64,000 nt of DNA from Candidatus Saccharibacteria bacterium UBA1050 (GTDB taxonomy: Bacteria > Patescibacteriota > Saccharimonadia > Saccharimonadales > Saccharimonadaceae). The position numbers and the translations under genes were made by a program. Within the stretch, counting starts at the first letter, position 1. Each line of letters begins with the position of its first letter. The DNA is taken from positions 1 to 64,000 of the forward strand of contig DCDR01000001.1 in the NCBI GenBank assembly GCA_002316545.1, read 5' to 3'. Under the pieces are notes generated by a model. It had not been told where the DNA came from and did not search any database. It saw nothing but the letters and a program-made list of their open reading frames with translations. Of this stretch, positions 39,779-48,593 are shown one piece after another.

Positions 39779-41227
39779 ATGTATCAAGCACCCTCAAAAA
39801 AACGTCAACTTATTCAGCGATTAGCCGCCTATACTACTATGACCGCGGCAGTAATCGTGTTGGTTACCATTGCAGTATTGCTCGTGCTCGGGTATCGTTT
39901 TAATCGGCTTAGCAACACGATTGAACAAGGTGGATTGGTGCAATTTATCTCACGTCCATCAGGTGCGACAATTACACTTGGCTCCGCTACCCTCGCGGCT
40001 CAAACTCCAGATAAAGTTACAGCAAACCCCGGAAACTACAATGTCACAATGGCAAAAGACGGCTACCAAAGCTGGACTAAAAACGTCAACGTAAAATCAG
40101 CTGAAGTGCTGTGGCTGAATTATGCTCAGCTAGTGCCAAATGACATCAAAACTAGTGACGTGGCATCATTTGCTAGCCTTGTGCAAGCGGTTGCCTCACC
40201 TGATGGGCGGTACTTTGCTTTAATAAAAAACGCAGCCAAGCCAGAGCTGTATATTCTTGATACGCGTTCAAGCAGCTTTGAGCAACAACGAATTACCTTG
40301 CCGACGAGCGAACTTGCTACCTCATCGGCATCTCGATTTAGCTTAGTTGAGTGGAGCCAGAATGGTAAAAAGATACTACTGACGCACAAAAAACGTTCAA
40401 CCACAGAGTATCTGGTAGCAGACATCGACAGACCGGAAGATTCCTATAATATTACCTCGCATTTTAAGCTTGAGGTTGCCAGTGCAGAGTTTGACCCACG
40501 TAGTAGCGACCGATTGTTTGTTCGTACAAATGATGGCGATGTACGGCTCGTCAATATCAGCCAGGACACGATTTCTCAAGTGTTGTTGAGCAAGGTTGCA
40601 CGAATGTCATTCGTTGATGACGACGCACTGATATACGTAGAGCAAGTCGATGCCAAGACACAGCGCGTGAGCTACCTATCGCTCGATAAAACAACTTCGC
40701 GAAGCCTAGCTACCTATACAGGTACAAAACCGGTGTACGCTGCCGCGGCCCATTACTTCGATGACGTGTACATTGCCATTGCCCAGGGCACAAAACTTAC
40801 CGTTCGTTTGGCGAACAAACTTCCAAGTAGTGATTCAACCGACGCGTTGCCACTGACGGTTGAACATGATATCCAGATGGTCGGCGCTCCAAGCTATCTT
40901 TCGATTCGTTCTGGCGGTCGTTTTATCGTGGTGCAGCATCAAAAAGCACTTACTACGTATGATCTTGAGCTACACAAGCACACGGCTACTACGTTTAGTA
41001 CACCCCTTACGCGCGAACTTGGTTGGCTCGATCGCTACCATTTATATAACGTTGTCGACGGCAACTTAACTGTATTCGAGTTCGACGGTGGTAATCAACA
41101 CGACATTGCATCCTCTACACCTGGTTACGACGCTGTGCAATCAAATGATGGCACATATATTTATAGCTTTGGCGTGAATAGCGAAAAGAAGATTGTGCTG
41201 CAGCGCAGTCGAATGATACTAAACTAG
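39779..41227 (+). CDS. Membrane-anchored PEGA-domain protein, 482 aa
   Basis: One N-terminal membrane helix (about residues 17-40), then a PEGA domain (SRPSGATITLGSATLAAQTPD... PGNYNVTMAKDGYQSW), then about 350 residues of repeated strand-rich units (VASPDGRYFALIKNA, FSLVEWSQNGKKILL) suggesting a TolB/WD-like beta-propeller. Probably exposed outside the cell. TATACT at 39763-39768 lies 10 bases before the ATG, close to leaderless spacing. Its end overlaps the sortase end by 4 bases on the other strand. Confidence 0.8.
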   Translation: MYQAPSKKRQLIQRLAAYTTMTAAVIVLVTIAVLLVLGYRFNRLSNTIEQGGLVQFISRPSGATITLGSATLAAQTPDKVTANPGNYNVTMAKDGYQSWTKNVNVKSAEVLWLNYAQLVPNDIKTSDVASFASLVQAVASPDGRYFALIKNAAKPELYILDTRSSSFEQQRITLPTSELATSSASRFSLVEWSQNGKKILLTHKKRSTTEYLVADIDRPEDSYNITSHFKLEVASAEFDPRSSDRLFVRTNDGDVRLVNISQDTISQVLLSKVARMSFVDDDALIYVEQVDAKTQRVSYLSLDKTTSRSLATYTGTKPVYAAAAHYFDDVYIAIAQGTKLTVRLANKLPSSDSTDALPLTVEHDIQMVGAPSYLSIRSGGRFIVVQHQKALTTYDLELHKHTATTFSTPLTRELGWLDRYHLYNVVDGNLTVFEFDGGNQHDIASSTPGYDAVQSNDGTYIYSFGVNSEKKIVLQRSRMILN

Positions 41228-42420
41228 TTGCCTGCACCGAATAAGCGTTCAAGCAGTGTCGGTGAATTGCCGGGCATAGCGACTGAACTATTAGTTTGTG
41301 ATGAAGTACTCGGTGCTGATTTTGCGTCTGACGGGTCGGGGCTTACTTGTTCGGCGGTAACCAACAGACGATTTAGTGCGGTACCAAGCGGCGTACAGGT
41401 TATCAGCGTAGCAATTGGTTTTTTTGTAGGGTACACCAATGCTTTGACGTTGTTTGGCTGCACTACCTGTGTTTTTGTTACAGTGTAGGTGTAGCGAATG
41501 CCATTGTAGTGAAGGTAAAATGTATCTCCCTTTTTCATTCGCTCGAGAAGTGCAAAAACGAATTTGTAGTCGCCGCTTTCAATAAAATCGTTACTAGAGT
41601 GGCCAGAGATAACAGTATTGCCCACCTGCCCTGGTTTGCTATTTGCTCCTGCGATGCCAAACCACGCAACACCTTTTTCCATGGCTTTTAGCTGCGATGA
41701 TTGATCTGGAGTCACGTTGTATTCTACCGGCACATTCACGTTAATTTTCGGGATAATGAGGCGTGGCTCTTTACTCACCTGTAATGACGCGGTGGGGTCA
41801 ACGATGATATTTTGTGGGTCAATTTCACCAGGGGTTACATAGGCCTTCACGTTGGCGATAATAATGCTGTTAAACTGTAGTATTACAAATAAAAGGAGTA
41901 CCGATAACGCAGCCACGGCGGGTATGAAATGACGGCTTTTTCGAACCTTTTTCGCTTGTTCATTGACCGTAGAAACCAGCTGGTTTCTTAAATCATACAT
42001 TGCCTCGTCTTTTGACATGGTTTCAGGCTCGGGCTGAGGAAAGGCCGGCTGTTCGGCCGTGGGTTGCTGCGTTTGCTTGGCGTACTGTTCGTGGGCCTGT
42101 TTTACGGCACCCACATAGTAGTGCTCGTAGTATTTCTGGTAGTAATTTTGCCAGGCACTGTGGTATTGTTGCCAATCTTTTGCCGGTACGCTATGTGCTT
42201 GTTGATGAGTCTGAGTGGTATAGGCACTGTCGTGTTGGGGCTGCGGTTCGATTGGTTGTTGTTGCGGGTGGGGCTGGGTTGCCTGGTTGGAACTATAGAT
42301 TGCGTCTATCTGGCCACGCGCAATATTAGCCACGGCATCTTGGGCCTGGCTCGTTGCGCGCTGTGGTGGCTGGATATGCCCCCGAGAGCCGCCAGTTAGT
42401 TTTATGTCTTCCGGACGCAT
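41224..42420 (-). CDS. Sortase (class D/E-like) with long N-terminal region
   Basis: Transpeptidase that joins LPxTG proteins to the envelope. N-terminal about 170 residues are Gln/Pro/His-rich and cytoplasmic, then one membrane helix (FIPAVAALSVLLLFVILQF). The sortase domain has catalytic His in NTVISGHSSN, Cys in ATLITCTPLGT and Arg in ALNRLLV. The likely substrate in this window is the LPQTG protein at 15.1-17.2 kb. 398 aa is long because of the N-terminal extension. Confidence 0.93.
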   Translation of the reverse strand: MRPEDIKLTGGSRGHIQPPQRATSQAQDAVANIARGQIDAIYSSNQATQPHPQQQPIEPQPQHDSAYTTQTHQQAHSVPAKDWQQYHSAWQNYYQKYYEHYYVGAVKQAHEQYAKQTQQPTAEQPAFPQPEPETMSKDEAMYDLRNQLVSTVNEQAKKVRKSRHFIPAVAALSVLLLFVILQFNSIIIANVKAYVTPGEIDPQNIIVDPTASLQVSKEPRLIIPKINVNVPVEYNVTPDQSSQLKAMEKGVAWFGIAGANSKPGQVGNTVISGHSSNDFIESGDYKFVFALLERMKKGDTFYLHYNGIRYTYTVTKTQVVQPNNVKALVYPTKKPIATLITCTPLGTALNRLLVTAEQVSPDPSDAKSAPSTSSQTNSSVAMPGNSPTLLERLFGAGN

Positions 42421-42539
42421 GATAGTCTATAGATTCCCACTCCCCTTTATTGTACAATGTTTAGAGTGTTTTTACAGCTTCCTGCAGCTCAATTGTAGAA
42501 CTGATAAAAATTGTATGTAGTTAATAAATTATATTTGTT

Positions 42540-42626
42540 GGGCGAGTGGCGGAATTGGTAGACGCGCTAGACTCAAAATCTGGTTCACTTTTGTGAGTGG
42601 GGGTTCAAGTCCCCCCTTGCCCACCA
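42540..42626 (+). tRNA. tRNA-Leu (anticodon CAA)
   Basis: Acceptor GGGCGAG/CTTGCCC (one G-T pair), anticodon loop CTCAAAA, long variable arm (GGTTCACTTTTGTGAGT), T arm GGGGGTTCAAGTCCCCC, discriminator A and encoded CCA. 87 nt. Confidence 0.97.
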
Positions 42627-42638
42627 AATATACTTTAT

Positions 42639-43427
42639 TTAAGAAATTAAAGATGCTGAAACGGCTTCTAGCGGCTTTTCTTTGTTCCAGAGCCAGTAAC
42701 ATGCGGCTTTTGTGGCAGTGGTGCCTCGCCAGATAGCCATCGGCTTTTCCCATTTTGTGGTAACCACTTCACCCTCGTGGGCGACAAGTAGAGTGTCATT
42801 ATGTAGCGTCGCCAACGTTACAGGGTAAGTAATTGTAAATTTATGTAACGCTTCTACCGCTTGGGTGAGTTGCATGCTAAATGTCATGATCTTGGGATAG
42901 TAAACACCCTGAAACAGCTTTTGAACTTGCGCAAACGACGCTACCAGTAGCGTATTTGGTCGTTCCGCGAGCAATGATGGATTGTTTTTCATAAGGTCAA
43001 TCGAATCACGTGTGAGCGTGAGAAGCCCGTCATATTGCTGAATGAATTGTTCATACACCACCGCCGTTTCACTGTTGCGTCCGGCATCGCCGATGAGTAA
43101 TACTGCGTCTGCCCATTCACCCAGCGCGCGAAGTTCGTTAAGGCTATCTTTTGCTAAACTTCCTGAGGGGTTACTCGGAGCAAATAACGCTTCACCGAAA
43201 GCCTTGGGTATGCTCGATTTTAAGGCATCGGGCATAAGCACGCGCACTTCGCCAACACCTGCTTCGAGTGATGTGCCGTACGCTTCGGCCACGCCAGCAA
43301 AGCCAAGCTTGTTACCTCCCACAATCGCCAACTTGCCGGCAAGCGATCGCATCTCGGGCTTACTCCATGCTATATCGGGAAAAAGCGGCTTCTCAGAGGT
43401 TTGTTTCTGCCAGTAGGTATGTTCCAT
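42639..43427 (-). CDS. NAD(P)HX dehydratase-like protein (ribokinase fold), divergent
   Basis: The opening GKLAIVGGNKLGFAGVAEAYGTSLEAGVGEVRVLMPD resembles the C-terminal NnrD/YjeF dehydratase domain that repairs hydrated NAD(P)H, and LLIGDAGRNSE fits its second nucleotide loop. However, the catalytic GxGDxLAG loop is not seen; the matching place reads WRGTTATKAACY. It may be an inactive or altered-specificity relative. The last gene of the minus operon that begins with xth; it overlaps the HAD gene by 35 bases. Confidence 0.6.
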   Translation of the reverse strand: MEHTYWQKQTSEKPLFPDIAWSKPEMRSLAGKLAIVGGNKLGFAGVAEAYGTSLEAGVGEVRVLMPDALKSSIPKAFGEALFAPSNPSGSLAKDSLNELRALGEWADAVLLIGDAGRNSETAVVYEQFIQQYDGLLTLTRDSIDLMKNNPSLLAERPNTLLVASFAQVQKLFQGVYYPKIMTFSMQLTQAVEALHKFTITYPVTLATLHNDTLLVAHEGEVVTTKWEKPMAIWRGTTATKAACYWLWNKEKPLEAVSASLIS

Positions 43428-44118
43428 CTGTTCCCTTTTCTAACCGGTAAGCGATGCTTTTTCGCTCTAATACAATTGGCCAGTTGTTGGCTTTTGCTTT
43501 AGCGAGTAGTTCTTCATTTGGATTAAAGGCAATCGGGTTCGTCACCATTTCTAGCATGCTAATATCGCCGCCCGAATCGCCCACTGCATAGGAATCTTCC
43601 AGGCTTAAGCCATGTTCTGCAACCGCGGCTTCAAGAAACTCTTTCTTGTGGCCATGAACAATATTCGACTTGTCGGTTAATTTGCCGTCTTTCACCTCAA
43701 ACTGCCGACCGATTGCAACGTCTATGTCATGTAGCTGGCAAAATCGTTCAACCAATTGTTGGTGTGAGGCACTAATCGCTATAGTTACGTAGCCCTTTTT
43801 TTGCAGCTCACGCAGTAGATCTATCGTGAATTTGTACACGTGGTGGCCTTTTTTTAGCAAAATATCGTCGGCAATTGCATGAAAGCGCTCGTCATCGAGC
43901 CCAATGATGGCGACTTCCATCACCTCCATCAGCGTCTTTTCGTACATGCCGTACTCGAGCTCGCGTTTGCGCCAACGTTCGCGGTCGGCCAGCACACGTT
44001 TAGCATCCGGGGCGCTAATCACTTTTTCTTCTATGAGTGCATCAAACAACTCATGGTAAAGCTGCCATCGGAAAATCGTCCCATCTATATCAAACGCAGC
44101 GAACTTGCGGCCGTTCAT
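43393..44118 (-). CDS. HAD-family phosphatase (SerB-like subclass)
   Basis: Motif I AAFDIDGTIFRW, motif II with ISASHQQL, a Lys in the HKKEF region, and motif IV VGDSGGDISMLEMV. 241 aa. Close to phosphoserine-phosphatase-like HAD-IB hydrolases, but the substrate cannot be deduced. The ATG overlaps the stop of the upstream membrane gene (TAATG). Confidence 0.88.
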   Translation of the reverse strand: MNGRKFAAFDIDGTIFRWQLYHELFDALIEEKVISAPDAKRVLADRERWRKRELEYGMYEKTLMEVMEVAIIGLDDERFHAIADDILLKKGHHVYKFTIDLLRELQKKGYVTIAISASHQQLVERFCQLHDIDVAIGRQFEVKDGKLTDKSNIVHGHKKEFLEAAVAEHGLSLEDSYAVGDSGGDISMLEMVTNPIAFNPNEELLAKAKANNWPIVLERKSIAYRLEKGTDGTYLLAETNL

Positions 44119-44948
44119 TATAGCTCAGAGAAGTTGCCGGTGAAATTGGCAAGTGCAAAAATCAATGAAACGAACAGTAGAATGAATAGGAATAGCAGAA
44201 CAAACGGCAAAATAAGCGTGAGCCATGATAGTACGTGGGCAGCTGGTTTAGGCTTGTTCGCGTCGGTAAGTGGTGCATATTGGCGATACAACACACCGTT
44301 TGTTCCCGGAGACAACACTGCATCCATCAGGCCAAAGGTTATTACATTCCATAACGTATGTGAGGCAAAGGTAGTAAGCCAGGCGCCTTTGGTTAGAGCA
44401 AGACTTCGCTTTATGGCTGCATTACCGCGAAGCCCTTCTTTGAAGAACGCTGTTCCAGCCAAGCTGTAGCGGATGGCCATGTAGATGCCTGGAATAATAA
44501 ATAACAGCGTCCACAAAAACACCTTTACGAAAATAAGCACAGACAACCACAGGTAGCTGGCGACATGTTTCATTACTTCTTTAAACGCTTCGCCAAGGGT
44601 AGTGCCTTCGTCACTAGCGAGTTTAGAGGCAGTGTAATCTGCAATACCACCAATCACGAGGCCAATCAGTATGAGTACGAACAAAATCGTGCCGCCAATC
44701 AAACTAATAACTACCCAATCGCTCACGCTCATTTCATTGAAAAACGATTCGAATTGGGTTTGCTGAGCGAGCTCTTCGCTGCGAGAAGTTGGTTCGGTCG
44801 GCGCCGGGATGGCGTTGGTACCAAGGCTAAGCACCGATAATACAATCAAAAATATGCCCACAGACGAGGCTTTGTTAAATAACGCTTTTAAGCCGTCGAG
44901 CGCGACAAAAAATGGATTATTTTGATATTCTGCTGCTTTTTTAGCCAT
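44118..44948 (-). CDS. Multi-helix membrane protein, 276 aa
   Basis: Five or six hydrophobic helices, including GIFLIVLSVLSLG, WVVISLIGGTILFVLILIGLVIGG, LWLSVLIFVKVFLWTLLFIIPGIYMAIRY. The WTLLFIIPGIYMAIRYSL segment followed by a phosphate-like basic stretch resembles the GDPD-like/DUF975-type membrane proteins. The start MAKKAAEYQ is chosen because AGGAGG precedes it. Function unknown. Confidence 0.75.
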   Translation of the reverse strand: MAKKAAEYQNNPFFVALDGLKALFNKASSVGIFLIVLSVLSLGTNAIPAPTEPTSRSEELAQQTQFESFFNEMSVSDWVVISLIGGTILFVLILIGLVIGGIADYTASKLASDEGTTLGEAFKEVMKHVASYLWLSVLIFVKVFLWTLLFIIPGIYMAIRYSLAGTAFFKEGLRGNAAIKRSLALTKGAWLTTFASHTLWNVITFGLMDAVLSPGTNGVLYRQYAPLTDANKPKPAAHVLSWLTLILPFVLLFLFILLFVSLIFALANFTGNFSEL

Positions 44949-44970
44949 GTTGCCTCCTGTAATGCTGTTT

Positions 44971-45633
44971 TTATGATAACAAATTTTTGACGTATTTAAG
45001 CAAATCTGTCGCCTCTTTGGGCGTATCTGACGGTAATTGCTTGGTTCCTCTCGCGTGCTCAATGACTTGCTGAGCGCAGTCTTCAAGGTTCACTTCGCTA
45101 TTGATTAGCCACGCATGGTTATCTCGCTGAGCAATCGACCACTCTATGGAGGTTTTTGCTTCTTCGAGTCGCTTCGTTAGCTCACTTGACGGAGTATTGA
45201 AGCGTAGAGCAAGCCAGCGTTGCCAGTCGACTAGCTCGGCGGTAAGACTGATAGTCACCGTACGCTTAAAGGGTAAATTACGGTACAACTCAACCGTACT
45301 AGAAAGAGTGTCGAGCAGATTGTAATGGCTTTTATAACTCGCATGATCAGTGCCGTATATATAGCCCGTGGTTGGGTGCGGAATGTAGGTAACCGCCTGG
45401 CGACTGGCATACAGCGTAGCCGCTTCACTTTCAGTGATGTGTCGGTAAGTACTTGGGGCATCGTCGCGGCGCGGTCTGGTAGTAAAGGCCTGCACGTAAC
45501 TAAACTCCGGGTCGAGTTCGCACACTTTCTTCATTAGCGTCGACTTGCCTATCGACGTGGGTCCAACAACCATTACCAAAATTTTATTGTGTAATGAAGT
45601 TAACAAGGCTTCATTTGGCTGGTAGCTACTCAT
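44971..45633 (-). CDS. Guanylate-kinase-like P-loop protein
   Basis: Walker A VVGPTSIGKSTLMKKV at residues 17-30, then FTTRPRRDDAPSTYRHIT, which matches the guanylate-binding region of GMP kinases (TTRxxRxxE...Y), and YIYGTDHASY. The C-terminal half is divergent. It may be a GMP kinase paralogue with another substrate. Overlaps the upstream gene by 8 bases. Confidence 0.7.
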   Translation of the reverse strand: MSSYQPNEALLTSLHNKILVMVVGPTSIGKSTLMKKVCELDPEFSYVQAFTTRPRRDDAPSTYRHITESEAATLYASRQAVTYIPHPTTGYIYGTDHASYKSHYNLLDTLSSTVELYRNLPFKRTVTISLTAELVDWQRWLALRFNTPSSELTKRLEEAKTSIEWSIAQRDNHAWLINSEVNLEDCAQQVIEHARGTKQLPSDTPKEATDLLKYVKNLLS

Positions 45634-46060
45634 ACGGCAGCGCGTCCAGATTACCGTGTAGCACCACAGGCATCATGCCCTTGATCTCTTCTTCAAATGG
45701 TGAGTCGCTAGGGAGGTCATTGAGCAGATATATGGGTTTATGTTGGTACCATGCCAGACTCATTTCGAGCAGTACATTGGCGCCAATGTAATTTGCTTTG
45801 CCGTGTTTCTCATCGTTCACTACCAATATTGCGTCGCCGGCAGAGATTTCATCGAAATGCGTGCGCATATAGTCGGCTTTTTTGTCGTAATCATCGGGGT
45901 TACCAAACCACGTTTTATTCACTGTGTAATCTTTCGCTTCACGCATGGCGCGGGCGCTTTTGGGGATGACGATACTGTAGTTGTCTGTAGCCTGCAGTTC
46001 GTCAGCAATTTTACATACGTGTTCGTAAAATGCCACGCTCGAGCACAAAACAAGCTTCAT
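45626..46060 (-). CDS. Nucleoside 2-deoxyribosyltransferase-like protein
   Basis: 144 aa. Begins MKLVLCSSVAFYEHVCKIADEL; the acidic GDAILVVNDEKHGKANYIGANVLLEMSLAWYQHKPIYLLNDLP stretch is typical of the nucleoside deoxyribosyltransferase-like fold (catalytic Glu in the E-M-x-x-A segment). Next to a nucleotide-kinase-like gene, so a nucleotide-salvage or sanitation role is plausible. Confidence 0.65.
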   Translation of the reverse strand: MKLVLCSSVAFYEHVCKIADELQATDNYSIVIPKSARAMREAKDYTVNKTWFGNPDDYDKKADYMRTHFDEISAGDAILVVNDEKHGKANYIGANVLLEMSLAWYQHKPIYLLNDLPSDSPFEEEIKGMMPVVLHGNLDALPYE

Positions 46061-46860
46061 TACGCCTCTATTTCTATGCTTACCGGGCAGTGGTCGCTCC
46101 CCATTTGTTCGGCGTGAATCTGTGGGTTTTTTACTTTATTGGCGATGTCTTTAGAGGCAAGCCAATAGTCAATCCGCCACCCAACGTTATTGGCACGAGC
46201 GTTCGCCCAGTGGGTCCACCAAGTGTACGCACCGGTAACCTCTGGGTTGGCTGCGCGGAAGGTATCAATAAGCCCGGCATTCATAAAGTTGGTAAAGCCT
46301 TCACGTTCTTCGCTGGTAAAGCCGGCACTTTTTGTGTTGTCTTTCGGCCTGGCAAGGTCAATCTCGGTATGTGCAACATTTAGGTCGCCGCACACTAGCA
46401 CGGGTTTAGTTTTTTCAAGCTGCTGTACGTAGGCTAAAAAACCACGATCCCAGTGCTGGTGCCGAACGCTTAGTCGGCTCAGGTCGCGCTTTGAATTTGG
46501 TGTGTATACGGTGAGCACCCAAAAATCTTTGAATTCCGCCGCAATCACGCGGCCCTCGGCGTTCGGGTCGCCATAGGTATCGCCGGTTATGCCAAATTTC
46601 TTGATGATATCTTCGGGAAAGCCATCGACGTAGCGAATTGGAGGTACTTTTGAAAAGATTGCCGTGCCACTGTAGCCTTTTTTTATCGCACTAAAGAAAT
46701 GCTCGTCGTATTGAGGTAGGTCAAGCTCAAACTGCCCGCGCTCGGCCTTTGTTTCTTGTAGGCACAACACGTCTGGGTCGTAGTGTTCGATAAATTTTTG
46801 AAATTCACCTTTGTTCAGCACCGCCCGAATGCCGTTTACATTCCAAGAGAATAGTTTCAT
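46060..46860 (-). CDS. xth: Exodeoxyribonuclease III / AP endonuclease
   Basis: Base-excision repair enzyme. Motifs in order: FSWNVNGIRAVL, CLQETKAE (metal Glu), VYTPNSKRDLSRL, CGDLNVAHTEIDLA, TWWTHWANARANNVGWRIDYWLAS and GSDHCPVSIEI. 266 aa. First gene of a tight six-gene minus operon. Confidence 0.96.
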   Translation of the reverse strand: MKLFSWNVNGIRAVLNKGEFQKFIEHYDPDVLCLQETKAERGQFELDLPQYDEHFFSAIKKGYSGTAIFSKVPPIRYVDGFPEDIIKKFGITGDTYGDPNAEGRVIAAEFKDFWVLTVYTPNSKRDLSRLSVRHQHWDRGFLAYVQQLEKTKPVLVCGDLNVAHTEIDLARPKDNTKSAGFTSEEREGFTNFMNAGLIDTFRAANPEVTGAYTWWTHWANARANNVGWRIDYWLASKDIANKVKNPQIHAEQMGSDHCPVSIEIEA

Positions 46861-46886
46861 ACAACCAGTATACCCTACCCTACATA

Positions 46887-46915
46887 TTGATATTACTTAT
46901 GTTTTGTGTTATAAT
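46887..46915 (+). promoter_or_regulatory. Promoter of the 47 kb cassette
   Basis: TTGATA (46887-46892), 17 bp, TATAAT (46910-46915). Confidence 0.8.
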
Positions 46916-46951
46916 AAAATTAGTCCAGCACTACTGAGTGAGAGGAAGAAC

Positions 46952-47455
46952 ATGACCAGCGATGGTTTTGACCCCGAGGCAATCGCAGCCGGTTTGCGAC
47001 GCAAGGCCAGACTCATGAAAGTTCAGGTCCTGTGTTCAACGCTGATGCCGGGCAGTTGGGATCTGTCTCTACGGGAGGCGATCGACGAGTTGGCACTGCT
47101 TCCTGCCCCGAAGGGGACGCAGAAGCTGCCTTCAAGGGCCATCGGTGAACTGACCTTGCGGGTCTACCCCGCTACCGTCGAAAAGGTGGGCTCATGGCAA
47201 CAGGCCTTGGAAGAGGCTATCGTCTACGAGTTCCCGGAGGGGGCTGTGGTCACCAGACTGACGGTCCTTCCGTTGGTCTTCCGCGTTGACTGCCCGGTGC
47301 CGAAGGCTAAGACGTTACCGTCGAAGTCGGTGACGCTCCGGCGTAACGACAAGACCTCTCGATGGGTCGTGATCGGCGAGACTGGCTTCAAGGCCGTCTC
47401 TGGTCGCCGAGCCGGATCAAAGAGCATGGGGCGCGGCCCCGACAAGTCTCTCTGA
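46952..47455 (+). CDS. GC-rich orphan protein, 167 aa
   Basis: Begins MTSDGFDPEAIAAGLRRKARLMK with GAGAGGAAG upstream; a longer in-frame reading crosses the promoter and is rejected. Soluble, basic, with strand-rich central part (IGELTLRVYPATVEKVGSW, VVTRLTVLPLVFRVDC) and an Arg/Gly-rich tail. No family recognised. Codon use is very G/C-biased compared with xth next door. Ends in its own hairpin. Confidence 0.75.
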   Translation: MTSDGFDPEAIAAGLRRKARLMKVQVLCSTLMPGSWDLSLREAIDELALLPAPKGTQKLPSRAIGELTLRVYPATVEKVGSWQQALEEAIVYEFPEGAVVTRLTVLPLVFRVDCPVPKAKTLPSKSVTLRRNDKTSRWVVIGETGFKAVSGRRAGSKSMGRGPDKSL

Positions 47456-47467
47456 GTGCCTGGACAG

Positions 47468-47497
47468 CCGTCCGTGAGCCTATCGGGCCACGGACGG
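47468..47497 (+). terminator. Hairpin ending the 47 kb cassette
   Basis: CCGTCCGTG (47468-47476) and CACGGACGG (47489-47497), 9 bp, just after the stop. Confidence 0.6.
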
Positions 47498-47545
47498 TAC
47501 GTCCAAGAATGGTATGAGCTATTGAAACGTAGCTTCTTTTTATTT

Positions 47546-47579
47546 CAACACCACGCTGTATGCATCTAGCGTGGTGTTG
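47546..47579. terminator. 11-bp hairpin between opposing cassettes
   Basis: CAACACCACGC (47546-47556) and GCGTGGTGTTG (47569-47579). In the minus direction it is followed by AAATAAAAAGAAGC rather than a T tract, so its role is unclear; it may be a barrier between two convergent cassettes. Confidence 0.5.
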
Positions 47580-47610
47580 AGCTGACAAGCTAGGAATGTA
47601 TCAGCCGGAT

Positions 47611-47642
47611 GTCGGCGGGAGCTGTAAGAGCCTCCCGCCGAC
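47611..47642 (-). terminator. GC-rich hairpin after the SPFH gene
   Basis: GTCGGCGGGAG (47611-47621) and CTCCCGCCGAC (47632-47642), 11 bp perfect, 10 bases after the stop. Confidence 0.65.
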
Positions 47643-47651
47643 ATCACATGG

Positions 47652-48593
47652 TCACTTGGAAGTGGGGATGGTCACGTTCGAGCCGGTGGGAACCGGCAGG
47701 ATGGTGATCTTGCCACTCTCGATGGCCTGCTTCAGCAGCTCCAGCTGCTGAGCCGAGAGCTTGTTGCGCTGGTAGTCGATGTACCCCTGCTGCCCCAGCA
47801 CCTCCACGAGGGCCCGGATGCTCTCGAGCTCGGTCTGCACCGTCTCGTTGGCGAGCTTCTGGGCTTCGTTCTGCGCCTTGGCGATCTCCTTCGCGGTCAG
47901 GGCCTCCGCCACACCCGAAGGAATGGACGGCTTCTGGATCTGAACCTTGAAGTTGATGAAGTAGTTGCCACCGGCCAGGCTCTCGACGGAGCCAGGCAGG
48001 TCCGCCTGGATGGCCTGCTCGAACTCGGCGCGCCCCGAACCGTTGTACAGGTCGAGGTACGTCTTCTGCTCGGCAAGCAGCGCATCGGTCGCCGCCCGCT
48101 GAAGGGGCTGCTCGATGTAGACGTCCAGCATGGCGTCCCAGCCGTAGTAGCTCTCGTCGCCACCGTCGGAGATCCAGGCCGCCTTCTTCTTCTCGCCCCA
48201 CTTCTTCACGCCGATCTGCTGGTGGAACTTCTTCAGCACGTCGCAGTCGGTGTTGAGGCTGAACGTGACCGTGCCGGACAGCATCAGGGTGATGTTGTCC
48301 TTCACGACCTTGATGGCGGGGCCATCGGCGCCGAGCGCCTTGGCCTCGTCCTCGTCAGCGCCGGCGAACTTGTAGGTGCGCTGACCTGCCGGGTAGTAGT
48401 AGTGGCTGTCGCCGGGGCCATCCCATCCACCCTCCGACTCGCCGTAGCAGCCGAGGATGGTCCGGTTGGCCGGAGTGAGCGCGTTGCCGTCCACGGCGAC
48501 GGCCACCTGGTCGGACTCGGTCTCGTAGGACGAGCAGCCCGACAGCAAGACGGCCAGGCCAGCGACGGCGGCAGTTGCGATGCGGATGTTCAT
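47652..48593 (-). CDS. GC-rich SPFH/prohibitin-like lipoprotein
   Basis: MNIRIATAAVAGLAVLLSGC is a lipoprotein signal with lipobox L-S-G-C. The mature part resembles the SPFH (band 7) fold with a helical C-terminal stretch rich in Ala, Glu and Gln (LTAKEIAKAQNEAQKLANET) and the ending ALEVLGQQGY..., ILPVPTGSNVTIP, as in prohibitin-like proteins. 313 aa. ATG overlaps the stop of the 103-aa gene (ATGA), so they are translated together. Codon bias strongly G/C, unlike the chromosome. Probably an externally anchored membrane-organising protein. Confidence 0.75.
   Translation of the reverse strand: MNIRIATAAVAGLAVLLSGCSSYETESDQVAVAVDGNALTPANRTILGCYGESEGGWDGPGDSHYYYPAGQRTYKFAGADEDEAKALGADGPAIKVVKDNITLMLSGTVTFSLNTDCDVLKKFHQQIGVKKWGEKKKAAWISDGGDESYYGWDAMLDVYIEQPLQRAATDALLAEQKTYLDLYNGSGRAEFEQAIQADLPGSVESLAGGNYFINFKVQIQKPSIPSGVAEALTAKEIAKAQNEAQKLANETVQTELESIRALVEVLGQQGYIDYQRNKLSAQQLELLKQAIESGKITILPVPTGSNVTIPTSK

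Noticed and set aside
47644..48201. GC-rich minus-strand frame inside the SPFH gene
   Set aside because: High GC creates long empty frames; the lipoprotein frame has a signal peptide, lipobox and coupling, and this one is Arg/Gly-rich without a start signal.
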